64,000 nucleotides of DNA from a bacterium HR15. Lineage in GTDB: Bacteria; Armatimonadota; Fimbriimonadia; Fimbriimonadales; GBS-DC. The notes under the pieces are model-generated. The model ran no database searches and was not told the origin of the DNA. It saw only the letters and a list, made by a program, of their open reading frames with translations. Both the position numbers and the translations under genes were made by a program. The number at the start of each line of letters is the position of its first letter. The first letter of the stretch is position 1. Below are positions 9,404 through 19,106 of this stretch, piece by piece. The stretch lies in the NCBI GenBank assembly GCA_002898555.1, contig BEHR01000017.1, positions 1 through 64,000 on the forward strand, given 5' to 3'.

Positions 9404-10178
9404 CCCCAAGAAGCACCTCCAGTATTTGTTGAACTTTCGCTCGAAGAATAGGGCTATGCTGCTCCAGAAAGCTTGCCAAATCAAATCCGATGACCGTGCG
9501 ACAGAAAGCGTAAGTAGAAGTGGTTGCATCACCCTCTATGCTTCCTCGCAGCACAAGCCACTTCGCACCAAGGTACCGCTGAGCCACGCTGTCGTCGATC
9601 TGTTCGGACAAAATGAGCATGACAGGCATATAGCCTGCCGCATAGGCACGCGCTGCGCTTTGAAGATCCGCATTTTGCCGTTTCGAATCGCGGCTTTTAT
9701 ACCCCTGCCGTACCTCAAAAATGGCACCTTGCAGACGGTTCGTGTCTACATCTTGTAGCTTAAGCGCAGCTTGTTGTATCCAAGTAGCGCAACGCTCCCG
9801 GGCGGAGATGTCTTGTATTGCATCGAGCTGAATTCTGGCATCCAGTTCAATAAAGGCGCTTCGTCCTGAATTATGCTGTACCTCATAGCGCCATCGAATT
9901 CGTTCTTCGCTAAGCCCGAGAAAATCCTTTAATATCTGCTGAAACAGACGCTGGCAACCAATACCCAACTGACGATATAGTGAAGTCAGGCCCCCTCCTG
10001 CACGATGGGCTTTATAGACCTGTTGGGCATCAAGCCCTACCCAATGATAGAAGGCATCAGTGGAATAGATCTGCAGGAACCGCTCTAATGAGGCAGGTTC
10101 ATTCCCACCCAATCTGGGTTGGTAATTAGAGCAGATCTTGATGGCATCGAGCAATAAGCGAAGGTAGCGATCTTCCAT
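9378..10178 (-). CDS. Probable type II restriction endonuclease (PD-(D/E)XK-like)
   Basis: 266 residues from ATG 10178. An ATG at 10205 inside the gltX end is an alternative. No transmembrane segment or signal. A plausible nuclease core consists of Glu111/Asp113 (FIELDARIQ), then EVRQGYKSRDSKRQNADL with Glu155 and Lys161, spaced as in PD-(D/E)XK enzymes. The gene overlaps the methyltransferase by 26 bases and starts 15 bases upstream of... the gltX stop region, so the pair reads as a compact R-M unit. Assignment as endonuclease rests on this pairing and the motif, not on a recognised family. Confidence 0.75.
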   Translation of the reverse strand: MEDRYLRLLLDAIKICSNYQPRLGGNEPASLERFLQIYSTDAFYHWVGLDAQQVYKAHRAGGGLTSLYRQLGIGCQRLFQQILKDFLGLSEERIRWRYEVQHNSGRSAFIELDARIQLDAIQDISARERCATWIQQAALKLQDVDTNRLQGAIFEVRQGYKSRDSKRQNADLQSAARAYAAGYMPVMLILSEQIDDSVAQRYLGAKWLVLRGSIEGDATTSTYAFCRTVIGFDLASFLEQHSPILRAKVQQILEVLLGDEEVIAAE

Positions 10179-10192
10179 ATTCACTGGCTTTC

Positions 10193-11650
10193 TTACACGG
10201 TCCATTGCTGAGCTTGGCGCAAGCGTTTCAGCACGCGCGGCTTGCCCAGCACCTCCAACATCTCGAACAGGCTGGGTCCTGTGGTGCGCCCACTGACCGC
10301 CACACGCACCGGGTGAATGACATGCCCACTTGGCACGCCCAGCCAGGCGATGACCTCGCGCGTCACACGCTCAATTTCGGGGGCGGTGAACGGTTCCAAC
10401 GCCTCGTAGCGACGAATCAACTCCTCCAGCATCTGGGGAATGTGGGGCATGCTGTACCACTTTTTGACCGCGTTCTGGTCCACAGCGAGGTCTTCCTTGA
10501 AAAAGAAGTCAGTTAGCGTGACCACATCCTTAAGCACCTTCATCTTTTCCTGCTCCAGCGGAATGACTCGCTCGGCATAGGCACGGGTGTCCTCATCCAG
10601 CTCCTTTGGCAGCAGTCCCGCCTCCTGCAGGAAGGGTAGACACCATGCCACGAGCTGCTCCTTGCTCAGCTGACGGATATAGTAGCCGTTCATCCAGAGC
10701 AGTTTGTTGTGGTCAAAGATGAAGGGATTGTCCGACACGCGCTCCAGTGAGAACAGTTCGATAATCTCCTCACGGTTCAGAATCTCGCGATTGTCGCCGG
10801 GGTTCCAGCCACACAGGGCAAGGAAGTTGAACATCGCGTCGGGCAGGTAGCCCTCGCGAATGAACTCGGTGAACTGCACCGCGCCGTGCCGTTTGGAAAG
10901 CTTCTGGCGGTCGGGTCCGAGCAGCAGGGGCAGATGTGCGAACTGAGGGGGTTCCCAGCCCAGCGCACGATACAGATTCAGGTGGCGCGGCATACTCGAA
11001 ATCCACTCGTCGCCCCGAATCACATGGGTGATCTCCATCAGGTGGTCGTCCACCACATTCGCTAAATGATAAGTCGGGTAGCCGTCCGATTTGAGCATCA
11101 CAAAGTCGTCGGTGAGCGCGTTGCGGAACACCGTATGCCCGTGAATGAGGTCCTCATATTCCACCGTGCCTTCCAGTGGCATGGCGAAACGGATGACATA
11201 GGGTAGCCCCGCTTCCTCGCGGGCACGCACTTCGGCAGGGGTCAGGCGTCGGCAACGGCGGTCATACATCGTGACAGACGCCCCTTGCGCCCGCTGCTGT
11301 GCCCGCATCTGTTCCAGCTCCTCGGGCGTGCAGAAGCATTTGTACGCCTTGCCCTCCTCGACCAGCTGGTGCGCGATGCGCTGATAGATTTCCAGTCGCT
11401 GCGACTGATGATAGGGCGCGTAAGGACCGCCCACTTCGGGTCCCTCATCCCAATCCAGCCCCAGCCAGCACAGCGAGGTGAGTATCTCCTGCTCGGAGGT
11501 GGGCACATAGCGGCTGCGGTCAGTGTCCTCGATGCGCACAATGAACTTGCCCTGATGATGGCGGGCAAAGACCCAGTTGAATAGCGCCGTGCGAATATTG
11601 CCCACATGGGGCGACCCTGTAGGGCTGGGCGCATATCGAACCCTTACCAT
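10193..11650 (-). CDS. gltX: Glutamyl-tRNA synthetase
   Basis: 485 residues from ATG 11650, preceded by GAGAGG. Class I synthetase that charges tRNA with glutamate. The HIGH signature is PSPTGSPHVGNIRTAL near residue 8. The KMSKS-type loop is KLSKRHG near residue 250. The alpha-helical anticodon-binding domain occupies the C-terminal third. The frame is open 28 codons further upstream, but those lack family similarity and lack a ribosome site. Whether it is discriminating or also charges tRNA-Gln cannot be told. Its last bases overlap the upstream alternative start of the endonuclease gene. Confidence 0.97.
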   Translation of the reverse strand: MVRVRYAPSPTGSPHVGNIRTALFNWVFARHHQGKFIVRIEDTDRSRYVPTSEQEILTSLCWLGLDWDEGPEVGGPYAPYHQSQRLEIYQRIAHQLVEEGKAYKCFCTPEELEQMRAQQRAQGASVTMYDRRCRRLTPAEVRAREEAGLPYVIRFAMPLEGTVEYEDLIHGHTVFRNALTDDFVMLKSDGYPTYHLANVVDDHLMEITHVIRGDEWISSMPRHLNLYRALGWEPPQFAHLPLLLGPDRQKLSKRHGAVQFTEFIREGYLPDAMFNFLALCGWNPGDNREILNREEIIELFSLERVSDNPFIFDHNKLLWMNGYYIRQLSKEQLVAWCLPFLQEAGLLPKELDEDTRAYAERVIPLEQEKMKVLKDVVTLTDFFFKEDLAVDQNAVKKWYSMPHIPQMLEELIRRYEALEPFTAPEIERVTREVIAWLGVPSGHVIHPVRVAVSGRTTGPSLFEMLEVLGKPRVLKRLRQAQQWTV

Positions 11651-11761
11651 CGATCGAACCTCTCCATCCACACAGGATTTTACCCGATAAAAGCACTCCA
11701 AAGCCCGGCGTTCCTTCTGTGGTCGTTTGGGCAAGACTGATAAAAATAGGGGGATACCCCC

Positions 11762-11791
11762 TTGACATTACCTAAGAAAATGTGGTATAAT
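11762..11791 (+). promoter_or_regulatory. Sigma70-type promoter with 5' leader hairpin for the 11830 gene
   Basis: TTGACA (11762-11767), 18-base spacer, TATAAT (11786-11791), both exact consensus. Immediately downstream is a perfect 7-bp hairpin CGTTCCC-GAAAG-GGGAACG (11796-11814) at the predicted transcript 5' end, then AAGGAGG and ATG 11830. A 5' hairpin of this kind can stabilise mRNA. That role is inference. Confidence 0.85.
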
Positions 11792-11829
11792 AGGGCGTTC
11801 CCGAAAGGGGAACGAAGGAGGAATCGACG

Positions 11830-12783
11830 ATGAGGCAGATGATAATCACAAAAAGTAAAGTATTGGCAGCGTTGCTGCTGGTAACTGTTGTAGTGAGTGC
11901 TGGCAACGCACAGGTGCGTGACGATTTCGATGGTGCGTTCAACCCTGCCTTGTCCTGGCAGTGGGTTGCGCCCGGCAACACCCCGTACCATACGGAAGAC
12001 TCCACCCATTATAGCTTCAGTCCCAGTACTTTGGATATCGTGATGCAGCCTGGCACGCTCACGCTGAATGAAAATAACGCGCACAACATTTTGACCTTGC
12101 GCGTGGGACCTGCGCAACGCGGTTGGTACATTGAGACGCGCTTCACCCTTGATTTGGCGGGTGCCTCAGGCGCTTGGGTTCAGGCAGGGCTTCTTTGGCT
12201 GCTGCACGCCGACCATTATTACACCTACCACCTCGTGCTGAACCCATTCAATGGTAATCTCTTTTTGGGCACGGCCCATGAGGAGAATGGGAGCTTCATT
12301 AACGGCGGTGCGCAGTCAAGCGAATGGTCGCCCAACCTCAACACAGTGACCCTACGCATGCAGGACTATCTGGCAGGTGATCTGGGCAGTTATGTAGAGC
12401 TATGGTATGATAATGGCGACGGCAACGGCATGCGTTGGCTGATTACTGTGCCGACAGCTGCCGTGCCTGGTTGGCCCTTCACCGTGCTACGGGATGTATT
12501 GCTGAATGGTGGGCGCATCGGCATCTATACCGATTTGTCGGGCTATACCGGTGAGGTGATGCCGATGGCGAGCTTCGATTACTTTGAGACTAACCTCCCC
12601 ATTCTACCTGCTGGCGATGTGAATGGCGACTGCATCGTGGATGATGCCGATCTATTAGCCGTGCTGTTCGCCTTCGGTCAGACTGGCGCCAATTTGGCAG
12701 AGGATGTGAATGGGGATGAGGTAGTGGATGATGCCGACCTGCTGACCGTGCTGTTTAGCTTCGGTTCGCAGTGTGGAGGCTGA
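11830..12783 (+). CDS. Secreted LamG/concanavalin-like protein with dockerin-like C-terminus
   Basis: 317 residues. Signal peptide (VLAALLLVTVVVSAGNAQ, to about residue 28). The beta-sandwich body at about 30-255 resembles the DUF1349/GH43-associated concanavalin-like fold, with ETRFTLDL and GAWVQAGLLW. The C-terminus has two EF-hand-like loops (GDVNGDCIVDDADLLAVLF and DVNGDEVVDDADLLTVLF), a dockerin-I-like pair. It is probably extracellular and carbohydrate related. The stop overlaps the ribosome site of the following regulator gene, so the two are likely co-transcribed. The same C-terminal pair ends three other secreted proteins in this window. Confidence 0.85.
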   Translation: MRQMIITKSKVLAALLLVTVVVSAGNAQVRDDFDGAFNPALSWQWVAPGNTPYHTEDSTHYSFSPSTLDIVMQPGTLTLNENNAHNILTLRVGPAQRGWYIETRFTLDLAGASGAWVQAGLLWLLHADHYYTYHLVLNPFNGNLFLGTAHEENGSFINGGAQSSEWSPNLNTVTLRMQDYLAGDLGSYVELWYDNGDGNGMRWLITVPTAAVPGWPFTVLRDVLLNGGRIGIYTDLSGYTGEVMPMASFDYFETNLPILPAGDVNGDCIVDDADLLAVLFAFGQTGANLAEDVNGDEVVDDADLLTVLFSFGSQCGG

Positions 12784-12784
12784 G

Positions 12785-13885
12785 ATGGCAGGCATCGGCT
12801 CGCGTGGTTATCGTGTGCGCGAGTGGATTGTGGAGCAGATTACGCAGGGGCGGTTGCAGCCGGGTGACCGACTGCCCACCGAGCGGGAGCTGGCGACATT
12901 GCTGGGCATCAGCGCGCTGACGGTGCACCGCGCCCTGCGCTACCTTGCCCAGGAGGGGCTGGTACAGCGTCGGAGACGATGGGGCACCATCCTTGCCCAG
13001 ATGCCGCCCGAGCTGAGATCACCTGCCCGACCACCTCAAATCTTGCTGCTCACCTCTAAATCGATGGGCGATATCGAAGGCGACTTCTATCTGGGCAGCC
13101 TCTATCAAGGGATTCAGCAAGCACAGCGTGAACATCCTCTCCTCTTGCGCTGGCTGACTTATGAAACCTGCCATTTTCAGCCCGAAACGGCTGCATACGA
13201 CTTTCAAGGGGTGCTGGCAATCGCGCCCCCATTGCCCTACTTGAGACTGTTGAAAGGGTTGCAGCGTCATCTGCCTGTGTTGGTGCTGGGAGCGGACGCA
13301 TCTGCCTGGGGCATCCCCTCCGTGGACAGCGACAACCAGCAGGGAATGCGCGACGCTGTACGCCTCCTGTGGGAGTTGGGACATCGACGGTTCGTTGGTC
13401 TATTCGCAGATCAGAACGCGCTAAACACCCTGGACCGTCAACGTGCGTTTGTAGGAGAACTTACACGCCATGGCATTCCCGATGCGGACATCTGGCTCTT
13501 CCTTTCCCAAGACACCTTCCATTTAGACCCTTCGGTGAGCGACGCTTTACGTGTCCTGCTCACCTTGCCCGCAGAGCGGCGCCCAACGGCGATTGTAGGG
13601 GGCGGTTTCTACCTGGCGATGGCCGCGCTGCAAGTCGCCAGTGAGATGCGCCTTGCTGTACCTGGGGCACTCTCCATCACTGGTTTCGACGACCCGCCCT
13701 CTGCTGCTCTAACCGTACCGCCACTGACCACTTTGCGCCAACCGCTCAAGCAAATGGGTGCCGCGGCGTTCGCCACCCTGTGGGACCTTATCCAAGGACG
13801 CCCACCGTCCGAACTCTGCATCAAATTGCCGATGGAGCTTGTGCAGCGTCAAACAACGGCTCCCTATACAAGCGAAGGAGGTTGA
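12785..13885 (+). CDS. GntR-type winged-helix regulator with LacI-type sugar-sensor domain
   Basis: 366 residues from ATG 12785, preceded by GGAGG. Residues about 5-75 form a GntR winged helix ([18 protein letters not shown], then [15 protein letters not shown]). From about 80 to 350 comes a periplasmic-binding-protein-like sensor as in LacI/GalR, with [20 protein letters not shown] and [20 protein letters not shown]. This AraR-like architecture regulates sugar catabolism in response to a bound sugar. It sits between a secreted carbohydrate-type protein and a prepilin/glycosidase pair, so it probably controls this cluster. The effector is unknown. It is transcribed with its neighbours rather than divergently. 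Confidence 0.9.
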   Translation: MAGIGSRGYRVREWIVEQITQGRLQPGDRLPTERELATLLGISALTVHRALRYLAQEGLVQRRRRWGTILAQMPPELRSPARPPQILLLTSKSMGDIEGDFYLGSLYQGIQQAQREHPLLLRWLTYETCHFQPETAAYDFQGVLAIAPPLPYLRLLKGLQRHLPVLVLGADASAWGIPSVDSDNQQGMRDAVRLLWELGHRRFVGLFADQNALNTLDRQRAFVGELTRHGIPDADIWLFLSQDTFHLDPSVSDALRVLLTLPAERRPTAIVGGGFYLAMAALQVASEMRLAVPGALSITGFDDPPSAALTVPPLTTLRQPLKQMGAAAFATLWDLIQGRPPSELCIKLPMELVQRQTTAPYTSEGG

Positions 13886-13890
13886 TTCGG

Positions 13891-14670
<780 letters not shown>

Positions 14671-14701
14671 TTGCGATTGATGATGAGAGATCTGGGAGGC
14701 G

Positions 14702-15700
14702 ATGAATATGTTTCGTTGGCAGGTAAGCACTGTGGTGCAAACGCAACGGGCAGCGGATGCCATTCTGGCTCGCCAGCTGCCCAACGGGGCAATCCTCGTT
14801 GACCCAACCTCTGTCAGCCCAAACTGGCTGATGCCCTACTATTCGAACCTTGCCTGCATCGGGCTAATTATCACCTATAAAACTTTGCGCATAGGGGCTT
14901 ATCGCGACTCAGCGCAGCGCTGGCTTGAATGGTATAGCAGCCATATGAATCCAGATGGCACGATGTATGACTATACCTACGAAAACGGCACGCTGACCTC
15001 ACGCGATACCTACGATTCGTCCGATTCCTACGCAGCGACCTTCCTGGAGGGTATGGAACACCTCCGTCGCCATGCGGGGGGCACAAACTATGTGCGTGCA
15101 CGCTATCCAAGAGTGCGCAAAGCGGTGCAAGCGATTCAACTGACCTATCAGTCGGACGGTTTGTGCTGGGCACGCCCCGACTATCCCGTCAAATATCTGA
15201 TGGATAATGTGGAGGTCTATCTCGGCTTGCAGGCGGCTGCACAAATCGCTCGTGTGTTACGCCAAGACAGCGACATGCAGCAGTGGCGACAGCTCGCGTC
15301 AAAGACACTCATGGCAATTGAAACTCTGCTTTGGTACGATGCAGGCGGCTACTATGCCTGGGCGCGCCATCAGAATAACGCGCTGGAAACTCGCCTGAGT
15401 GAGTGGTACCCTGACCTGATGGCACAACTGATGGCCATTGCCTGGTTGCCAAGTAGCTCCCGGCGCCAGATACTCTATCAAACGCTCAAAGCCCAGTTCT
15501 ATTCGCTGCCACCCTCCCTCACGACGAACCTCGAAATTGAGCAGGCTATTTGGTGGGGTTTAGCAGCACGAGCGGCGGGCGACTCCTCCACACTGAGCGC
15601 GATTCAAGATAAGCTGCTGCGCGTGGATCTGCGCCGGCGCCAGCTCTACCCTGTTTCACTGTATGGGCATCTCATTCGGGTGCTTAATATAGTTGCATAG
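14702..15700 (+). CDS. Six-hairpin glycosidase-like protein
   Basis: 332 residues from ATG 14702 with GGGAGG just upstream (a second ATG lies at 14708). There is no signal peptide. Alpha-helical repeats rich in aromatic residues and acids (PNWLMPYYSNLACIGL, YDSSDSYAATFLEGMEHL, DNVEVYLGLQAAAQIA) suggest an (alpha/alpha)6 barrel as in glycoside hydrolases of the six-hairpin superfamily. The Asp-Ser-Ser-Asp region near residue 102 is a candidate catalytic site. The exact family is not recognised. Position after the sugar regulator supports a role in carbohydrate turnover. Confidence 0.65.
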   Translation: MNMFRWQVSTVVQTQRAADAILARQLPNGAILVDPTSVSPNWLMPYYSNLACIGLIITYKTLRIGAYRDSAQRWLEWYSSHMNPDGTMYDYTYENGTLTSRDTYDSSDSYAATFLEGMEHLRRHAGGTNYVRARYPRVRKAVQAIQLTYQSDGLCWARPDYPVKYLMDNVEVYLGLQAAAQIARVLRQDSDMQQWRQLASKTLMAIETLLWYDAGGYYAWARHQNNALETRLSEWYPDLMAQLMAIAWLPSSSRRQILYQTLKAQFYSLPPSLTTNLEIEQAIWWGLAARAAGDSSTLSAIQDKLLRVDLRRRQLYPVSLYGHLIRVLNIVA

Positions 15701-15862
15701 CGTTCGATGAGATGGTGTGCCATATCTCGCACAGGCTGCGGCTGCTTACTCGGTTGGGTGGAACGGCGTCGGTTGGGACGGCTTGGCGGGAGCCTCGCCC
15801 TCCAAAATGCCCAAGCATGAATGCCTGCCCATCTCCTTGAACTCCAGTTTTTAAACAGCCTT
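15701..15862. repeat. Intergenic repeat remnant with hairpin terminator at the right edge
   Basis: It contains GGCTTGGCGGGAGCCTCGCC and CCCTCC motifs that recur at 42800, 48711, 61337 and 63125. At the right edge AACAGCC, then GGCTGTT a few bases later (about 15857-15882, partly inside the last codons of the minus-strand gene), form a terminator-like hairpin. No gene is seen. Confidence 0.5.
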
Positions 15863-16873
15863 TTAGAAGAGGCTGTTCTCCACAAAATCGGCAATGAAGA
15901 TGTTTGTCTCTCCGCGCACTTTCGCGTTGCGGTTAGACGCCCAGACCAGTTGCTTGCCATCGCGCGAGAACATCGGAAACCCGTCGAATTCGGGCGTGTA
16001 GGTGATGCGTGTTAACCCTGTGCCATCCAGATTAATCAGGAACAGATCGAACTCGCGCCCACGCGGGTCATGGTGATTGGACGAGAAGATAATCTGCCGG
16101 TTGCCAGGGCGCATAAACGGCGCGAAGTTCGCTCCGCCCAGCCGACTTACCTGCCACTTGCGTTTGCCATCCGCGGTCATCACCCACAGCTCCAGCTTGC
16201 TGGGACGCACCAAACGCCGCTTGAGCAGCTGCTGAAACTCTTCGATTTCCTCCTTTGTTTTCGGGTGATAAGCGCGATAAACAATATATTTGCCGTCCCA
16301 TGAATAGAATGCGCCCCCGTTGTAGCCGATCTCATCGGTCAGTCGCCTGAATTGGCGCGTGCGCAGGTTATATTCACATAGATCCAGATTGCCGTAGCGC
16401 GTGGTGGTGAACAGGATGCGGTCGCCTTTCGGATGGAAGGAGCCTTCAGCGTTGTAATGGTCATCCTCGGTGATAGCGATACGGTTGCTGCCGTCGGCAT
16501 TCGCGATATAGAGCCGATAAGGGAACAAGCCCCACACATAGCCATGCGAGCGATCCGGGGGCGGTGGCGGTTCGTCGCCCATCCAATCGGTGGAGCTGTA
16601 GAGAATCTTTTTGCCGTCCGGCGACCAGAATCCGCAGGTGCAGCGACCTTTACCCGTAGAGACAAGACGCACCTCACTTCCATCGATGTTCATGGTGAAG
16701 ATTTGGTCGGCTTTGAAAGGGGGGCGCGTGCTCTGGAAGATAAGCTTCTTGCCATCAAAGGAGAAGTAGGCTTCCGCGTTCTCACCACCAAAAGTTAGCT
16801 GGCGAATATTACGCAGATACCGCTCGCGTGGATCGCGCAGCATCTCTTTCTGTTCCATCCGATAGTCGCGCAT
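15863..16873 (-). CDS. TolB-like WD40/PD40 beta-propeller protein
   Basis: 336 residues if started at ATG 16873. Alternatives are 16897, 16858 and 16843, none with a clear ribosome site. A TATACT lies just upstream of 16873, consistent with a short leader. PD40 repeats recur throughout: AYFSFDGKKLIFQSTR, GFWSPDGKKILYSST, GSFHPKGDRILFTTT, AFYSWDGKYIVYRA, and a last blade FPMFSRDGKQLVWASNR. There is no signal peptide, unlike true TolB, so it may act in the cytoplasm. PPPPPD near residue 110 is a loop. The substrate is unknown. It is the only gene on its transcript; the next gene upstream diverges. Confidence 0.85.
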   Translation of the reverse strand: MRDYRMEQKEMLRDPRERYLRNIRQLTFGGENAEAYFSFDGKKLIFQSTRPPFKADQIFTMNIDGSEVRLVSTGKGRCTCGFWSPDGKKILYSSTDWMGDEPPPPPDRSHGYVWGLFPYRLYIANADGSNRIAITEDDHYNAEGSFHPKGDRILFTTTRYGNLDLCEYNLRTRQFRRLTDEIGYNGGAFYSWDGKYIVYRAYHPKTKEEIEEFQQLLKRRLVRPSKLELWVMTADGKRKWQVSRLGGANFAPFMRPGNRQIIFSSNHHDPRGREFDLFLINLDGTGLTRITYTPEFDGFPMFSRDGKQLVWASNRNAKVRGETNIFIADFVENSLF

Positions 16874-16958
16874 GGCATACAGTATAACCCCATGCATTCC
16901 CAGCGCACTATCGCCCGAACGACATTCTTTATCGTGAAGGCGACATGATAGGTGTTAG

Positions 16959-17000
16959 AAGAGAAAATGCCAGAGCATGGAAGCCCTGGCATTTTCTTTT
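16959..17000. terminator. Strong bidirectional hairpin between divergent genes
   Basis: GAAAATGCCAG (16963-16973) pairs perfectly with CTGGCATTTTC (16986-16996), and flanking A and T bases extend the stem. T runs lie on both sides. No gene ends here: the neighbours at 16873 (minus) and 17148 (plus) both point away. It may insulate the two promoters or end an unseen transcript. Confidence 0.6.
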
Positions 17001-17147
17001 GCATAGACTGCCCGTAGAGTTGCCTCGCATGAAAGGTTGCTCAGTGCTCCACAACCTCCTTGCGAGGGCAGGCTTTGCTCCCCTGCTTTCGATAGCAGCA
17101 ACTTTTGTGCCATACACCCTCGCTGCCCTGTCAGGTATGCTTAAAGG

Positions 17148-18179
17148 ATGAGCAAGCGAGTGCTGATCACAGGTGGCGCAGGCTTTATTGGCAGCCATCT
17201 CACGCTTTATCTCCTGCATCGCTACCCCGAGTATGAAGTGATTGTGCTCGATGCACTGACCTACGCGGGCAACCGTGCGAATCTGCGCGAAGCAGAAGGC
17301 AATCGTCGGTTCCACTTTCTCCATGCCGATGTGCGCTCGCGCGATGCGGTGCAGGAAGCCATGCAGGGCGTCCACATGGTGGTGCATCTCGCAGCGGAAA
17401 CCCATGTAGACCGTTCGATTCTGAATCCCGATGCCTTTATCACCACCGATGTGTATGGCACTTTTGTGATGCTGGAGGTGGCACGGCAAGTGGGGGTGGA
17501 GCGCTTCCTGCATGTCAGCACGGACGAGGTCTATGGACCCGCCGAAACGGCTGCTTGCGCGGAAGACGCGCCGATGCGTCCCACCAGCCCCTACGCTGCC
17601 AGCAAAGCGGGCGCCGATTTGTTGGCGCAGGCGTACCACAAAACCTACCACTTACCCGTTCTGATCGTGCGCCCCAGCAACACCTTCGGACCGCGCCAGT
17701 ATCCCGAAAAGTTGATCCCCTTTTTCGTTACGCGCGCCCTGAACGATCTGCCATTGCCTCTCTACGGTGACGGGAAGCAGGTGCGCGACTGGCTCTATGT
17801 GGCAGACCATGTGCGTGCGTTGGACATCGTGCTGCACAAGGGGCAACCGGGTGAGGTCTATAATGTGGCCGCGAACAACGAGCGCACCAACCTCGAAATC
17901 ACGCACAAGCTTTTGCAGATACTCGGCAAGCCTGAAGCGCTTATCCAATTCGTTCAGGATCGTCCAGCGCACGACCGGCGCTATGCGCTCAACACCGATA
18001 AGATCCGCGCGCTTGGCTGGCAGCCACAAGCGGATTTCGACACCGCCCTGCGCGAAACGGTGCGATGGTATGTGCAGAATCGGGACTGGTGGGAGCCGAT
18101 TTTGCAACAGCAAACCGAATACCGGCAGTTTGTGGAGCAGTGGTATGGCGTGCGAGGTCAGACTGTATCCGGCAGATAA
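17148..18179 (+). CDS. rfbB: dTDP-glucose 4,6-dehydratase (extended SDR)
   Basis: 343 residues. The NAD-binding motif GGAGFIGSHL is at 8-17. The substrate and catalytic region has HLAAETHVDRSI, STDEVYGP (Thr-Asp-Glu) and YAASKAGAD (Tyr-x3-Lys). The length is right for RmlB. It converts dTDP-glucose to dTDP-4-keto-6-deoxyglucose, a step toward dTDP-rhamnose and other deoxysugars. The other rml genes are not in the window; the glycosyltransferase at 38357 could be a user. A TATGCT-like -10 lies just before the ATG. The last 22 bases overlap the convergent amidinotransferase gene. Confidence 0.93.
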   Translation: MSKRVLITGGAGFIGSHLTLYLLHRYPEYEVIVLDALTYAGNRANLREAEGNRRFHFLHADVRSRDAVQEAMQGVHMVVHLAAETHVDRSILNPDAFITTDVYGTFVMLEVARQVGVERFLHVSTDEVYGPAETAACAEDAPMRPTSPYAASKAGADLLAQAYHKTYHLPVLIVRPSNTFGPRQYPEKLIPFFVTRALNDLPLPLYGDGKQVRDWLYVADHVRALDIVLHKGQPGEVYNVAANNERTNLEITHKLLQILGKPEALIQFVQDRPAHDRRYALNTDKIRALGWQPQADFDTALRETVRWYVQNRDWWEPILQQQTEYRQFVEQWYGVRGQTVSGR

Positions 18180-19000
18180 AGCACAAGACATTTACACGCG
18201 CCGCCCGATTTAATGAACTCGCTCATTGGCACCTCATACACCGTGAAACCGTGTTCCTCTAAATGGAAGCGCAAGATGGGGCAGCCCGAGGGCATCACCA
18301 CCTGGTTGCCAATCACGACCGAATTGCATGCAAAGCGGAGTGCCTCCTCCGGGCTGACGGGAATGGTCTCGAAATGCTCCTGAATCACCCGCCGGGCGTA
18401 CCAGTCGAACGCCTCTGGGTAGTAGGCAACCAATCGCCCACCTAACGGCAGGAAGCAGGTATCCAAGTGGTACCAGCGGTCGTCCACCAGTTCCAAGCTC
18501 AGCGTTTCCAGCCCGGTGAGTTCGCTCAGGTAGCGGTGGGCGCAGATGTCGGTGCGTTTGCGGTAGCCTGCCACGATGAGATCTCCCAGATAGAAGGCAT
18601 CACCCTCGCCTTCAAAAGCGCAATTGGGCGGTAAGAGGTGCACCTCGAAGCCGTGCGAGCGGAAGAAATGCTCAAAATAAGGTTCCTCCACTTGCCGTTC
18701 GGGATGACGGAAGCGCGACAGCACGATGCGCTTGCCTGGCAGGGGCAGCCCCGCGTTCGCTGTGAAAACCATATCGGGCGCCTCCTGCGCCTGTTCAATC
18801 AGCACCACAGGCACGCCCATTTGCTCGCTCAAAATCCGATAGAGTTGCTCCCACTGCTGCCAGGCGAGCCGTTTGTCCGGACGGTTGCCAAGATGCATCC
18901 AGGCGTTGATCTCATACAGCAGATCGTACGCGCTGGGCGCACACATCAGCAACTGGGTGACGCGCAATCCGCTCGCCTCTCGCACGGGCATCGTCTGCAT
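18158..19000 (-). CDS. Amidinotransferase / dimethylarginine dimethylaminohydrolase-like (arginine-modifying) enzyme
   Basis: 280 residues from ATG 19000, preceded by CAGGAG. Pentein-fold guanidine-modifying enzyme: DMVFTANAG near 76-84, FEGEGDA at 129-135 (acidic pair), HLDTCF with catalytic His178, and GGACK with the nucleophilic Cys269. Family members hydrolyse or transfer the guanidino group of arginine or methylarginine. Substrate choice (DDAH, arginine dihydrolase or transferase) cannot be read from sequence. Tail-to-tail overlap of 22 bases with rfbB is unusual and means the two 3' ends are shared. Confidence 0.88.
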   Translation of the reverse strand: MQTMPVREASGLRVTQLLMCAPSAYDLLYEINAWMHLGNRPDKRLAWQQWEQLYRILSEQMGVPVVLIEQAQEAPDMVFTANAGLPLPGKRIVLSRFRHPERQVEEPYFEHFFRSHGFEVHLLPPNCAFEGEGDAFYLGDLIVAGYRKRTDICAHRYLSELTGLETLSLELVDDRWYHLDTCFLPLGGRLVAYYPEAFDWYARRVIQEHFETIPVSPEEALRFACNSVVIGNQVVMPSGCPILRFHLEEHGFTVYEVPMSEFIKSGGACKCLVLYLPDTV

Positions 19001-19106
19001 TGGTTATCTCCTGCTGTCCCTCGTTAGTAAGGGCTAACGCCCTGATACAGGCATTATCGGTATACGAATCCCGACTGCACAGAGTTTCGGCACGGCAGAG
19101 AGTTTG

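Noticed and set aside
16929-17651. Minus-strand open frame opposite rfbB
   Set aside because: Shadow of rfbB, whose Rossmann and catalytic motifs are clear.
18990-19106. Terminator between amidinotransferase and MFS genes
   Set aside because: AGGGC...GCCCT near 19040 is only a 5-bp stem without a T run.
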